In this document: positions 44,019-52,728 of the stretch, piece by piece
How positions within the stretch are numbered: position 1 is the first letter of the stretch
Layout: every line of letters starts with the position of its first letter
NCBI GenBank assembly: GCA_012103455.1
Contig: WLWT01000001.1
Coordinates: forward strand, 1,660,001-1,724,000
DNA: 64,000 nucleotides
Source: Gammaproteobacteria bacterium
GTDB taxonomy: Bacteria; Pseudomonadota; Gammaproteobacteria; HK1
Direction of reading: 5' to 3'
The notes under the pieces: generated by a model
Told to the model about the DNA's origin: nothing
The model's input: only the letters and a program-made list of their open reading frames with translations
Databases searched by the model: none
Made by a program: the position numbers and the translations under genes

Positions 44019-45388
44019 AGAAAAGTGACGCCCACCTGGAACAAACGCTCGACCTCTGGTACCCGTTGTTTGTCCAGTACTAATAAGATGACGTGATCGT
44101 TGGCGCGGATGATGGTGTCATGGTGCGCCATCACCACTTCGTGTTCTCTGGCGATAGCGACGATGCTGGCGCCGCGCGGCAGGCGGATTTCCTCCACTTT
44201 GCGATCCACCACCTTGGATGTGCGCCGGTCGCCGTGAGCGATAGCTTCTATGGCTTCCGCCGCGCCGCGTCTGAGGCTATGCACGACCACCACATCGCCG
44301 CGCCGCACGTGGGCCAGTAACGTACCGATGGTGGCTTGTTGCGGGGAGATGGCGATGTCGATGAGGCCGCTTTGCACCAGATCGACGTACGCACCCCGGT
44401 TGATGAGCGACATGACTTTGCGCGCGCCCATGCGTTTGGCCAGCATGGCGGCCAGTATATTGACCTGATCATCGTTGGTGACCGAGCAGAATACGTCAGT
44501 TCTGTCGATGCTTTCATCGCGCAACAAGTCTTCGTCTGCCGCGTCGCCTTGCAACACGATGGTCGAATTGAGTTCTTCGGAGAGCCGCGCGGCGGATTTG
44601 GCTTCGCGCTCGATAAGCTTCACCTGGTAATTTGACTCGAGGCTGGCGGCCAGCCGCTTACCGATGTTGCCGCCGCCGGCCAGAAAAATGCGTTTGACCG
44701 GGTTATCAAGACGGCGCAGCTCACCCATGACTGCCCGGGTATTCTCCGCCGCGGCGACGAAGAAGACCTCATCGTCTACTTCGATGACGGTGTTGCCATC
44801 TGGCACGATGGCCGTGCCGCGGCGAAAAATAGCGGCGACGCGAGAATCTACATTGGGCATGTGTTCGGACAGGGTGCGCAGCTCATGACCGACCAGGGGG
44901 CCGCCGTAAAAAGCTTTGACGGCCACCATGCGCACCCGCCCGTCGGCGAAATCCAGCACTTGCAGCGCGCCAGGGGTTTCGATGAGTCGCTGTACATATT
45001 CGGTGACGATCTGCTCCGGGCTTATGAGTACGTCCACGGGCAATGCTTCTTGGCAAAAAAGCGCTGGGTGGTTCAGGTATTCAGCGGCCCGTACGCGGGC
45101 GATTTTGGTGGGTGTATGAAATAAGCTGTACGCCACCTGACAGGCGATCATGTTGGTTTCGTCGTTGTTGGTAACGGCCACCAACATGTCCGCATCCTCG
45201 GCGCCGGCTCGGGCCAGTACATCCGGATGCGAGGCTTGGCCGACCACCGTGCGTAGGTCCAACTGATCTTGCAACGCACGCAGCGGTTCCGGATCGTGAT
45301 CGACGATGGTGATGTCGTTTGCTTCGGAGGCGAGGTTATGCGCCACTGATGAGCCAACTTGGCTCGCACCGAGAATGATGATTTTCAT
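44015..45388 (-). CDS. trkA: Trk potassium uptake protein, NAD-binding regulator
   Basis: Peripheral subunit that gates TrkH. 457 residues forming two RCK halves: the first Rossmann motif is IIILGASQVGSSVAHNLASE, the second RIFLAGGGNIGKRLAASLES; each is followed by a TrkA-C domain (VRMVAVKAFYGGPLVGHELR; VEEIRLPRGASIVAIAREHE). Length equals that of E. coli TrkA. It overlaps ntrX upstream and trkH downstream by 4 bases each, so all are translated from one message. Confidence 0.95.
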   Translation of the reverse strand: MKIIILGASQVGSSVAHNLASEANDITIVDHDPEPLRALQDQLDLRTVVGQASHPDVLARAGAEDADMLVAVTNNDETNMIACQVAYSLFHTPTKIARVRAAEYLNHPALFCQEALPVDVLISPEQIVTEYVQRLIETPGALQVLDFADGRVRMVAVKAFYGGPLVGHELRTLSEHMPNVDSRVAAIFRRGTAIVPDGNTVIEVDDEVFFVAAAENTRAVMGELRRLDNPVKRIFLAGGGNIGKRLAASLESNYQVKLIEREAKSAARLSEELNSTIVLQGDAADEDLLRDESIDRTDVFCSVTNDDQVNILAAMLAKRMGARKVMSLINRGAYVDLVQSGLIDIAISPQQATIGTLLAHVRRGDVVVVHSLRRGAAEAIEAIAHGDRRTSKVVDRKVEEIRLPRGASIVAIAREHEVVMAHHDTIIRANDHVILLVLDKQRVPEVERLFQVGVTFL

Positions 45389-46767
45389 CCGGTGATCTGT
45401 TTGACGTTGATGCCGAGGGCGCGCAGCTTACGGTAAAGATGAGTGCGCTCTACACCGCAGAGATTGGCCACTTTGCCGACTGAGCCGCCCGACTCGCGCA
45501 AGTGGTATTCGAAATAAGCTCTTTCGAATTTCTCTCGCGCTTCTTTAAGTGGTAGCTCAAGTGATAGCTCGATGTTGGCCATCGATTGCGCGGCGCTGTG
45601 GCCAGGGAGCGGTTGCGCGCCCAGCGCACGGTCTACGTCGCTAGCCGAGATCTGCGTGCCATCACCCAAGATGAGCAGCCGCTGCACTACGTTGCGAAGT
45701 TCGCGAATATTGCCCGACCAAGGGTGATTGCGTAGGCGGTTCTGGGCGGCGACAGTGAAGCGGCGGTAGGGTAGATTGTCCTGCGTGGTCAGGGTCTCTA
45801 CGCAGTATTCCAGCAGCTCCGGCAGATCTTCGAGATGCTCGCGCAGGGGCGGCACCTTGAGTGGCAACACTTGTACCAGGTAGAAGAGATCTGCTCTGAA
45901 ATGACCGGCTCTTACTTCATCGGCCAGACTGCGAGACGTGGCGACAATCACGTGTGTGTCCAGCGCCACCGGCTCCACGCCGCCTACGCGCTGGAAAATG
46001 CGCTGATCGAGGGCGCCGAACAGGCGGGCTTGCAGCGATGGTGGCAAATCGGCGATGTCCTCTAAAAAAAGCGTGCCACCGTTGGCTTCTTCTAGGGCGC
46101 CGTACATGATCTGCTCCCCGTCTTCGGCGCCAAATAGGGCATTGTCCCCATCGTCGTTGGCCAACGCTGCCACCGATACCCGGGAGAACGGGCCCTCGCG
46201 GCGGCTGCCTTCGCTGTGAATGAACCGGGCCAGCGTGGTTTTACCGCTGCCTGCTTCGCCGGTGATGAGAATAGGGGCGCCGTGGGCGGCAACCCGGCGG
46301 GCTTGATGACGCAGTGCCTCCATCGGTGGGCTCTTGCCGATGAGCCGCGCCACCGAGCGCATCTCCTGGCGCAAACATCTGTTTTCCCGGTCCAACTGGG
46401 CGGCCGCCAGGGCATTGCGTACGGTGAGCAGCAATTTAGCCATCGAAAGCGGTTTTTCGATGAAGTCGTAAGCGCCTAGCCGGGTCGCTTCCACGGCGGT
46501 TTCCACCGTGCCGTGTCCCGACATCATGATGACGGGGGAGGCATCGACGGTATGAGTCTCGGACCACTCTTTGAGCAAGGTAATGCCATCGGTGTCGGGC
46601 ATCCAGATATCGAGCAAAGTGAGGTCGGCCCGCCGCGCCCTGCGCGCTTGGCGCGCTTCCTCCGCATTTTGCGCGGTATGCACGTCATAACCCTCGTCTT
46701 CGAGGATCTCTTTGAGCAATTCGCGGATATCGGGCTCGTCATCGACTACGAGCAATTGCGGGTTCAT
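45385..46767 (-). CDS. ntrX: NtrX-like response regulator
   Basis: A 460-residue three-domain regulator: receiver (LLVVDDEPDIRELLKEILED, phosphoacceptor in LTLLDIWMPDTDG), AAA+ domain (Walker A ITGEAGSGKTTLARF, Walker B GGTLFLEDIADLPPS) and a C-terminal Fis-type HTH (GSVGKVANLCGVERTHLYRK). The sigma-54 contact loop GAFTGA is absent; the region reads NALFGAEDGEQIMYGALEEA, as in NtrX proteins, which may therefore act without classical sigma-54 remodelling. It overlaps ntrY upstream and trkA downstream. Its signals may be nitrogen, redox or envelope related; this is unknown here. Confidence 0.92.
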   Translation of the reverse strand: MNPQLLVVDDEPDIRELLKEILEDEGYDVHTAQNAEEARQARRARRADLTLLDIWMPDTDGITLLKEWSETHTVDASPVIMMSGHGTVETAVEATRLGAYDFIEKPLSMAKLLLTVRNALAAAQLDRENRCLRQEMRSVARLIGKSPPMEALRHQARRVAAHGAPILITGEAGSGKTTLARFIHSEGSRREGPFSRVSVAALANDDGDNALFGAEDGEQIMYGALEEANGGTLFLEDIADLPPSLQARLFGALDQRIFQRVGGVEPVALDTHVIVATSRSLADEVRAGHFRADLFYLVQVLPLKVPPLREHLEDLPELLEYCVETLTTQDNLPYRRFTVAAQNRLRNHPWSGNIRELRNVVQRLLILGDGTQISASDVDRALGAQPLPGHSAAQSMANIELSLELPLKEAREKFERAYFEYHLRESGGSVGKVANLCGVERTHLYRKLRALGINVKQITG

Positions 46768-49022
46768 GAGTTCATCTGTCTCCTGGCCCGGCGGCTATCA
46801 GCATAGTCATCCAAGGCGGTGGTCCGGGTGGTGGGTAGGCGCAAGGTGAAGGTGGCACCGCTGTCCTCGTTATTCGCGGCGGTGATGACGCCGCCGTTTT
46901 CTTCAGCGATTTTCTTGACGATGGCCAAGCCGAGGCCGGTGCCCTTGGTTTTGTTGGTGACGTAGGGGTCGAACAAGGTCGGCAACAAAGCTTCATCAAT
47001 GCCGGGTCCCGCGTCCTTGACCTGTAGTTCCGCCACTTCGCCGCCGGTGCGGTGGCGGGTCGCGGTGGCTACCACTATCGCCTGGCCCGTTTCCGCGGCG
47101 CCCGTTTCCGCGGCGCCCGTTTCCAGCGCGTTTTTGATGAGGTTGTGCAGTAGCTGGCGCAGCCGGTCGGGATCGGCTTCCACCAGTGGGAGGGTTTCAT
47201 CTAGCTTCGTGGATACCGCCTGCGGCGGATACAGATTCACCACGTCCGCCACCAGCGCATTTAGCTGCACCGGGCGCGGCTGATTTTCCGGGCTGCGGGC
47301 ATAGGCGGAAAAAGCATTGACCATGTCTTTCATCGATTCCACCTGGTTGACGATGGTCTTGGTCAGCCGGTCTAGCAACGATGCTTCGTCGCCGTCCAGG
47401 TGCGATAGATATTTGTGTCTGAGGCGTTCTGCCGATAGCTGTATGGGCGTCAGGGGGTTCTTGATCTCGTGGGCCAGACGGCGGGCAACTTCGCTCCAGG
47501 CAGCATTACGCTCCGCTTGAATCAGGGCGGTCAAATCGTCGAATACGACCACGTGCCCGCCCTGTTCATCGTCTGGTCCCGGTAGAGCGGTACCGCGGCA
47601 AACCAGTACTTGCCGCCCGTTGGGCCCGAATAAGCTGACCTCGGCGCGCCAATCCGGAGCAGCCTTGGCCAACCGGGCGGACAGGGTGTGCGCCAGTGGT
47701 GCCAGGCGCGGCACGCGGGTGGCAAGGTTCGCGATGGGGAGCGGTTCCAGCTCCGTTTCACCTTGGCGCAATTCATCCTCTAGAAGCAATATCTGCGCCG
47801 CCGCCGGATTGGCCGTGATCAGCCGGTGTTGATCATCAATGGTGATGACTCCCGAGGACATGCGCGCCAGCACCGCTTCTAAGTGAGCTCGCTGCTCTTC
47901 TACCTGGGCTTGGCTGCGCCGCGTCTCGTCCCGCGCCCGGCGCAGCTTACGGGTCATGTCGTTAAAAGAGCTGACTAAAAATCCCAGTTCATCGTCGCTG
48001 GTCTCATCGACCCGCCGCTCGTAATTGCCCTCGGCGATGGCCTGGGTGGCTTCTGCCAGACCGGTGAGGGGGGCGACCATCCGCCGGGCGCAATAAAACG
48101 CCGCCCAGGCGGCGGCGAAGATACTGAGCAGCAGCACCAGCGACAAGGTGAGGGTGAACGAGAATTTAAGGCTATCGCGCAGGTAGGCCAGTTCGCGGTA
48201 TTTGGCATAAGCGCTCTGCACACTGCCGGCCAGTTCGCTCATGCGCTCGTCCACCGGGAAGAGGGCGTGCAGATAGCGCGGATCGCCGCCGATGCTCGCT
48301 ACCTCGGCCACGGCTCTCACGTTCAAACTGGCTTCCTCGCCAGGTTCCAGAGCCACGTATGTACGTGTTTCCGATATGCGCAGCAGAAGTGATGAGGCGA
48401 TGGATTTGGGCACTAGCACCGAAGAGTCGGTATTGCTGGCAGCCAAGATCTGGCCGCGGGCATCGATCACCATGAGTTCGGCCGCCAAGCTGGTGGTGAG
48501 CGCATCGCCCAGGGATAGCGCTAAGCCATCGGATTCAAGGCCCGTCAGTTGATGAGCAATGGTTTGAGTGACCCGCAGTTGTTCGCGCATGCGGATATCA
48601 AGCGAGGTCTGAGTGAGTTCCAAAGAGTCCGAGAGCGCGTTTTCTATACGTACGTCGAACCATGACTCGATGCCACGGTGCAGGGTTTGCAAGGAGAACA
48701 GGTACACCACCAGTACCGGGGTCAGCGCTAGCAACACGAATAAACCGGTCATGCGGGTGGTGAGGCGTGCGCCCGTCTCGCGCCGGCGTAGTTGTTTGAT
48801 AAGCCGCGCCAGATTCCATCCGAGCAGCACGGCTAGGCCCAGCAAACCGGCCGCGTTGACTACCAGTAGCAGTGAATAGAGTTCGCCGAAGCGGGCTGAG
48901 TCCTCGGTGGCATTGCTGAGTAGGGCAATGGCGGCCAACAATACGGCAATGAGGGCCAGCACCGGCCAGATGCTTAGCGTGAAGGAGCCTGGAGTGTAAG
49001 AACCTAGAGTGAAGGATTTCAT
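46764..49022 (-). CDS. ntrY: NtrY-like sensor histidine kinase
   Basis: A 752-residue membrane sensor. N-terminal helices (VLALIAVLLAAIALLS; YSLLLVVNAAGLLGLAVLLG; FVLLALTPVLVVYLFSL), a periplasmic sensor region, another helix near SFTLTLSLVLLLSIFAAAWA, HAMP (PLTGLAEATQAIAEGNYERR), PAS (LARMSSGVITIDDQHRLITA), the H-box RRLAHEIKNPLTPIQLSAER and an ATPase domain (N-box LLHNLIKNALE, G-boxes KDAGPGIDEALLP and KGTGLGLAIVKKIAEENGG). Two sets of 15-bp repeats mark it: one at the very N terminus (48978-49022), one just after the N-box, giving ETGAAETGAAETG. Partner of NtrX, overlapping its gene by 4 bases. Confidence 0.93.
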   Translation of the reverse strand: MKSFTLGSYTPGSFTLSIWPVLALIAVLLAAIALLSNATEDSARFGELYSLLLVVNAAGLLGLAVLLGWNLARLIKQLRRRETGARLTTRMTGLFVLLALTPVLVVYLFSLQTLHRGIESWFDVRIENALSDSLELTQTSLDIRMREQLRVTQTIAHQLTGLESDGLALSLGDALTTSLAAELMVIDARGQILAASNTDSSVLVPKSIASSLLLRISETRTYVALEPGEEASLNVRAVAEVASIGGDPRYLHALFPVDERMSELAGSVQSAYAKYRELAYLRDSLKFSFTLTLSLVLLLSIFAAAWAAFYCARRMVAPLTGLAEATQAIAEGNYERRVDETSDDELGFLVSSFNDMTRKLRRARDETRRSQAQVEEQRAHLEAVLARMSSGVITIDDQHRLITANPAAAQILLLEDELRQGETELEPLPIANLATRVPRLAPLAHTLSARLAKAAPDWRAEVSLFGPNGRQVLVCRGTALPGPDDEQGGHVVVFDDLTALIQAERNAAWSEVARRLAHEIKNPLTPIQLSAERLRHKYLSHLDGDEASLLDRLTKTIVNQVESMKDMVNAFSAYARSPENQPRPVQLNALVADVVNLYPPQAVSTKLDETLPLVEADPDRLRQLLHNLIKNALETGAAETGAAETGQAIVVATATRHRTGGEVAELQVKDAGPGIDEALLPTLFDPYVTNKTKGTGLGLAIVKKIAEENGGVITAANNEDSGATFTLRLPTTRTTALDDYADSRRARRQMNS
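47086..47130 (-). repeat. 15-bp tandem repeat in ntrY (ATPase domain)
   Basis: Plus strand: CCCGTTTCCGCGGCG twice without change, then CCCGTTTCCAGCGCG. In frame; encodes ETGAA-type repeats directly after the N-box helix, where it may lengthen a surface loop. Confidence 0.9.
48978..49022 (-). repeat. 15-bp tandem repeat at the ntrY start
   Basis: Plus-strand units CGTGAAGGAGCCTGG, AGTGTAAGAACCTAG and AGTGAAGGATTTCAT. The last contains the ntrY start codon complement, so the repeat defines the first 15 residues (SFTLGSYTPGSFTLS). Confidence 0.8.
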
Positions 49023-49657
49023 TCAGAGGAGGTTCTTTCGATGGGCCACTCGTACCAATCACTCTGTAACCGCCACAGCGAGTTCAGATAAGCCCGTGGG
49101 CGCATGGGTACTGGGAGCGACTCTATATCCAGCCGCGCCCGCACGCGAACACTGTAACTGTCATCAGGTGATAGACGCCGCGCCGCAATGAGCGGGAAGT
49201 CGCGCACTTTACCCAGATCATCGAGCAACGGTTTGAGCCGGTGATAGTTACGCGACAGGCCGAGTTCGAGATTTTTAGACACGTACTGGCCGCTCAGCGC
49301 GTGGTATTCGATGGCGTAGCGGGCCTCCACGTCCGTGATGGTCTCATTCCAGGTCCAGCGCCGCTTGCGTACCACATCGGTTTCGACCATTACGGTGATG
49401 GCAACCCCGTTTTCCAGGGCTTCAACGATTTGCGGCGTCAGGGTAATACCGATGTCGGCGTCCAGGTGATAGACATCGTTCACCACCCTTAGGGCGACTT
49501 GCTCTACCACGAAGCCCTGGGCGAGTGCGGCGCAGGAGAACAATACCGCGCAGACGGTAACTATTAATGCTCCTAATGGACTTTTACCGGCGAGCCTGCA
49601 TGTGTTCGAGGCGCGGCTCGCCCTCGCTCGATGGATGGTTGCTGGGGCATTCAACAT
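49019..49657 (-). CDS. DUF4390 domain protein
   Basis: A 212-residue protein, exported by appearance: a basic start followed by a hydrophobic core (GALIVTVCAVLFSCAALAQG). The mature part has YHLDADIGITLTPQIVEALE, NGVAITVMVETDVVRKRRWT and RYAIEYHALSGQYVSKNLEL, characteristic of DUF4390. The family nearly always lies between rsmB and an ntrY-like kinase in gammaproteobacteria and related groups, so it may serve as a periplasmic partner of that kinase; this is inferred from position only. Overlaps the ntrY start by 4 bases. Confidence 0.88.
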   Translation of the reverse strand: MLNAPATIHRARASRASNTCRLAGKSPLGALIVTVCAVLFSCAALAQGFVVEQVALRVVNDVYHLDADIGITLTPQIVEALENGVAITVMVETDVVRKRRWTWNETITDVEARYAIEYHALSGQYVSKNLELGLSRNYHRLKPLLDDLGKVRDFPLIAARRLSPDDSYSVRVRARLDIESLPVPMRPRAYLNSLWRLQSDWYEWPIERTSSE

Positions 49658-49692
49658 GTTGTGATGCGCGGCGGTGGCACGATTTCAAGCTG

Positions 49693-51045
49693 TCAGGATT
49701 TAGTTAACCGAGCATAGTAGAAACCATCCATTTCGGCTTCTCCTGGGAAGATTTGACGTCCATGTAGAGCGGCTGTGCCCCATGGCACCTCAAGGGGCAA
49801 CTCACCGGCATCTACCCTGCTGGCGAGGAATTGTCTAATAACTTCGCTGTTTTCAGCGGGGAGAACCGAGCAAGTAGCGTATACCAGCGTTCCGCCCTTG
49901 GCCAACAGCGGCCAGCAACTTTGCAGGAGCGTAAGTTGTTGCGCCGCGAAGCGCTCTACGTCCTCGCGCTTGCGGCGCAACTTGATATCCGGATGGCGGC
50001 GGATGATGCCGGTGGCCGAGCACGGTACGTCTAGCAATATGTGATCGAATGGCCGCCTGTCCCACCACGCCCCCAGGTCGCACACGTCCGCTTCAATCAC
50101 CTCGGCCCGCAAGCGCAGGCGCCGTAGATTGTCCTGCAACTGTTGACTGCGCTCGGGCGCGAGTTCCACAGCGGTTATGTGTAGATTATCAAAGGCTTCA
50201 AGCAACGCCGTGGTTTTACCACCGGGGGCTGCGCAAGCGTCTAGTACACGACCGGTAGAGCGCGGTTCGATGGTCTGTACCACTAGTTGAGAGGCGGCAT
50301 CTTGGACGGAAAAGTGTCCGGCCTCGAAACCCGGTAGCGCCCCTGGATGGTGAGATGAGGGGGGAGGGTGAGATGAGGGGGAATAATGAGGTGGAAAGGA
50401 TAGGTGTAAGCCGTGCTCGGCGTAATCGCTGGGGGTTGCGTCTATCGCTAGCCTGGCCAGCGCGTCGGCGAGGCTAGCGCGGTTGGTGCGTCGGCGGTTG
50501 GCGCGCAAAGTGAGCGGTGCCTGGGTGTTGTTGGCTGTTAATATGTCTTGCCAGCGCTCGGGGTAGCTTTGATGTAAGGACTCGATGAGCCACCGCGGAT
50601 GGGACCAAACCGCTGTTGGTTCTGCGTCCACGGCCGCCAACACCGCCACCCGTTCCCGCTGAAACCGTCTTAGCAACCCGTTGACCAAGCCGCGGGCGCT
50701 CTTTACCCCTATCTGTGCGGTCAACTCCACACTGGTGGAGATGGCCGCGTGGTCGGGTACCCGCATGTAGAGCATTTGATAAAGGCCAATGATGATCGGC
50801 ACTTGCACCGCTTTATCCTTGAGCGGCTTATGCAGCAAGTGGGCGGTGATGGCGGCCAGCCGCTCCCGCCACCGTACTGCGCCGGTGGTCAGAGCGCGGC
50901 ACAGAGTTCGGTCACGTGGGCAAGGCAGTCCGGTCTGATGGCGGGTCAAAGCGGTGTCTAGCCGCTGACCATCCAACAGCACGTCCACCAGCGCGGCACA
51001 GGCCGCCCGCCTGGCTACACCGCCCGCGTCAGTTGGCTTAGCCAA
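49693..51045 (-). CDS. rsmB: 16S rRNA (cytosine-967 C5) methyltransferase
   Basis: Methylates C967 of 16S rRNA. 450 residues: an N-terminal NusB-like domain (AACAALVDVLLDGQRLDTAL, IIIGLYQMLYMRVPDHAAIS) and the SAM domain (VLDACAAPGGKTTALLEAFD, VIEADVCDLGAW). Both catalytic cysteines are present: ILLDVPCSATGIIRRHPDIK (nucleophile-assisting Cys) and VYATCSVLPAENSEV. A serine/proline/histidine stretch, SPSSHPPPSSHHPG, is inserted before the SAM domain; it comes from an 18-bp tandem duplication near 50349. Its start overlaps the fmt end by 8 bases. Confidence 0.94.
   Translation of the reverse strand: MAKPTDAGGVARRAACAALVDVLLDGQRLDTALTRHQTGLPCPRDRTLCRALTTGAVRWRERLAAITAHLLHKPLKDKAVQVPIIIGLYQMLYMRVPDHAAISTSVELTAQIGVKSARGLVNGLLRRFQRERVAVLAAVDAEPTAVWSHPRWLIESLHQSYPERWQDILTANNTQAPLTLRANRRRTNRASLADALARLAIDATPSDYAEHGLHLSFPPHYSPSSHPPPSSHHPGALPGFEAGHFSVQDAASQLVVQTIEPRSTGRVLDACAAPGGKTTALLEAFDNLHITAVELAPERSQQLQDNLRRLRLRAEVIEADVCDLGAWWDRRPFDHILLDVPCSATGIIRRHPDIKLRRKREDVERFAAQQLTLLQSCWPLLAKGGTLVYATCSVLPAENSEVIRQFLASRVDAGELPLEVPWGTAALHGRQIFPGEAEMDGFYYARLTKS
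50349..50384 (-). repeat. 18-bp tandem repeat in rsmB
   Basis: GGTGAGATGAGGGG recurs with an 18-base period (first copy from 50349, second from 50367). In frame; encodes the SSHPPPSSH-like linker. It differs in period from the 15-bp units elsewhere. Confidence 0.7.
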
Positions 51046-52015
51046 TGACTATTCCGGGCCTCAGGGGCCTCGCATTCAGATATTGAGCGGCATTCACCGG
51101 TTTGCCCCCGGCCCGTTGTAACGATTGCATGGCGAGGGCACCTTCGCCGGTGGCCACTACTATTCCGGCGGCGCTGGCGGTGATGACGGTTCCGGGGAAC
51201 AGGTCCGCACCCCCAACACCGGGGCTGTACTGCGTGGCTACGGCCGCCTCTAGAATTCGCACCCGCTCGCCGTTGATTGCGGTATAGCTGGTGGGCCATG
51301 GGGTATACGCGCGCACCTCCCGTTCCAGCGTGCCGGCGGCTTTACTGAAATCAAGCCGCGCTTGGTCTTTGCCGATCTTAGGCGCGTAGGTAGCGGCGCT
51401 GTCGTCCTGAGGCTCGGGGCGAGCGCGCTGCGCCAGATCCTCTAAGACCTCTAGCAGCGCCTGTGCTCCGAGCACCGCCAGCTTTTCGGTGAGGGTGGCA
51501 GTGGTCTCGTCTGTGACAATAGAGCATTCCTTGGTCAGCCAGACCGGGCCGGTATCCAGTCCTTCTTCCATCTGCATGATGGAAACGCCACTTACGGTAT
51601 CACCGGCCAAAATAGCGGCTTGAATAGGACTCGCTCCGCGCCAGCGGGGCAGCAGCGATGCGTGCACGTTAAGACAACCCAAACGCGGCAGGTGCAGCAC
51701 GCGGGCCGGTAGTAGTAGGCCGTAGGCGGCGACCACGAGTACATCCGTCCGGGCTGCTTGCAGGGCCAGGTAGGTTTGCTCCGCGTCCTGATGTCCGGCT
51801 TTAGCGGGCGCAAGCGTCGCGGGTTGCCAAACGGGTATGGAGTGCGCGACGGCCAATTGCTTGACGGGGTTGGCGGCAGTCTTGCGGCCTCGCCCCGCGC
51901 GCCGATCCGGCTGCGTTAAGACCAGGCATGGGACAAGCTTTGCCGCCACCAGCACAGCCAAAATGGTAGCGGCCAGTTGCGGCGTTCCAGCGAACGCCAG
52001 CTTGAGCGGGGTCAT
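51038..52015 (-). CDS. fmt: Methionyl-tRNA formyltransferase
   Basis: Formylates initiator Met-tRNA using 10-formyltetrahydrofolate. 325 residues: LAFAGTPQLAATILAVL at the start, the formyl-transfer site LNVHASLLPRWRGASPIQAA with the Asn-His pair, and QMEEGLDTGPVWLTKE containing the catalytic Asp region. The C-terminal OB-fold domain holds RAYTPWPTSYTAINGERVRI. ATG at 52015, 21 bases after the def stop; with def it provides the start and end of the N-formyl cycle. Confidence 0.95.
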   Translation of the reverse strand: MTPLKLAFAGTPQLAATILAVLVAAKLVPCLVLTQPDRRAGRGRKTAANPVKQLAVAHSIPVWQPATLAPAKAGHQDAEQTYLALQAARTDVLVVAAYGLLLPARVLHLPRLGCLNVHASLLPRWRGASPIQAAILAGDTVSGVSIMQMEEGLDTGPVWLTKECSIVTDETTATLTEKLAVLGAQALLEVLEDLAQRARPEPQDDSAATYAPKIGKDQARLDFSKAAGTLEREVRAYTPWPTSYTAINGERVRILEAAVATQYSPGVGGADLFPGTVITASAAGIVVATGEGALAMQSLQRAGGKPVNAAQYLNARPLRPGIVIG

Positions 52016-52036
52016 CTGTTCTTCACCCTTGGCGGG

Positions 52037-52540
52037 TTATTTCCTCGCGGAATTGTGTTTGAGGGCTTTTTTGCGAATGCGCTGCTGTTTGAGGCGTGAT
52101 AGATAGTCCACGAAGAGTTTCCCGTCTAAATGATCTATCTCGTGTTGAATGCAAACCGCCAGCAGTCCATCGGCTTTTAACTCAAAGGGTTGACCGTCCC
52201 GCCCTAGCGCCCGCACGGTTACTTGCTTCGGGCGCTCGACCGCCTCATAGATGCCGGGTACTGAAAGACATCCTTCCTCCGCTTCGGTCAGCTCGCCTGT
52301 GAGTTCTAGCTGCGGATTGATGAAACACAGGGGGGCAGATTTGTCCTCGGAGACATCGATCACTATCACCCGCTCGGCCACATTCACCTGAATTGCCGCT
52401 AGCCCGATGCCGGGAGCTGCATACATGGTTTGCAGCATGTCATCGAGCAGATGTTGAACACGCTCGTCAACTTCGGCAACCGGCTGAGCAGTGTTGCGTA
52501 ATCTGGGATCCGGGTAGTGAAGAATGTCGAGAATAGCCAT
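52037..52540 (-). CDS. def: Peptide deformylase
   Basis: Removes the formyl group from new proteins. 167 residues with all three metal/active-site motifs: [11 protein letters not shown] (GxGLAAxQ), EEGCLSVPG (EGCLS, metal Cys) and [10 protein letters not shown] (HExxH). Length is standard. ATG at 52540. First gene of the def-fmt-rsmB series on the minus strand; the AT-rich 190 bases upstream separate it from the divergent LysM gene and should contain promoters for both. Confidence 0.96.
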   Translation of the reverse strand: MAILDILHYPDPRLRNTAQPVAEVDERVQHLLDDMLQTMYAAPGIGLAAIQVNVAERVIVIDVSEDKSAPLCFINPQLELTGELTEAEEGCLSVPGIYEAVERPKQVTVRALGRDGQPFELKADGLLAVCIQHEIDHLDGKLFVDYLSRLKQQRIRKKALKHNSARK

Positions 52541-52728
52541 GGGTGTGGTGTCTATCTTAGTTGAGGCCTGATTATAAGGCGTTTGCTAGGTGCATGATCC
52601 TGCGGTCTACAAGAAAAGAATATTTGGAATAAATATTGATACTTCATAGGGTTATATCTTATAGTTAATCTTATTTCATAGGTTTTGTATTGCAGCATTG
52701 ACAAAATACTTCGAGTAAAGGAGTTGAC

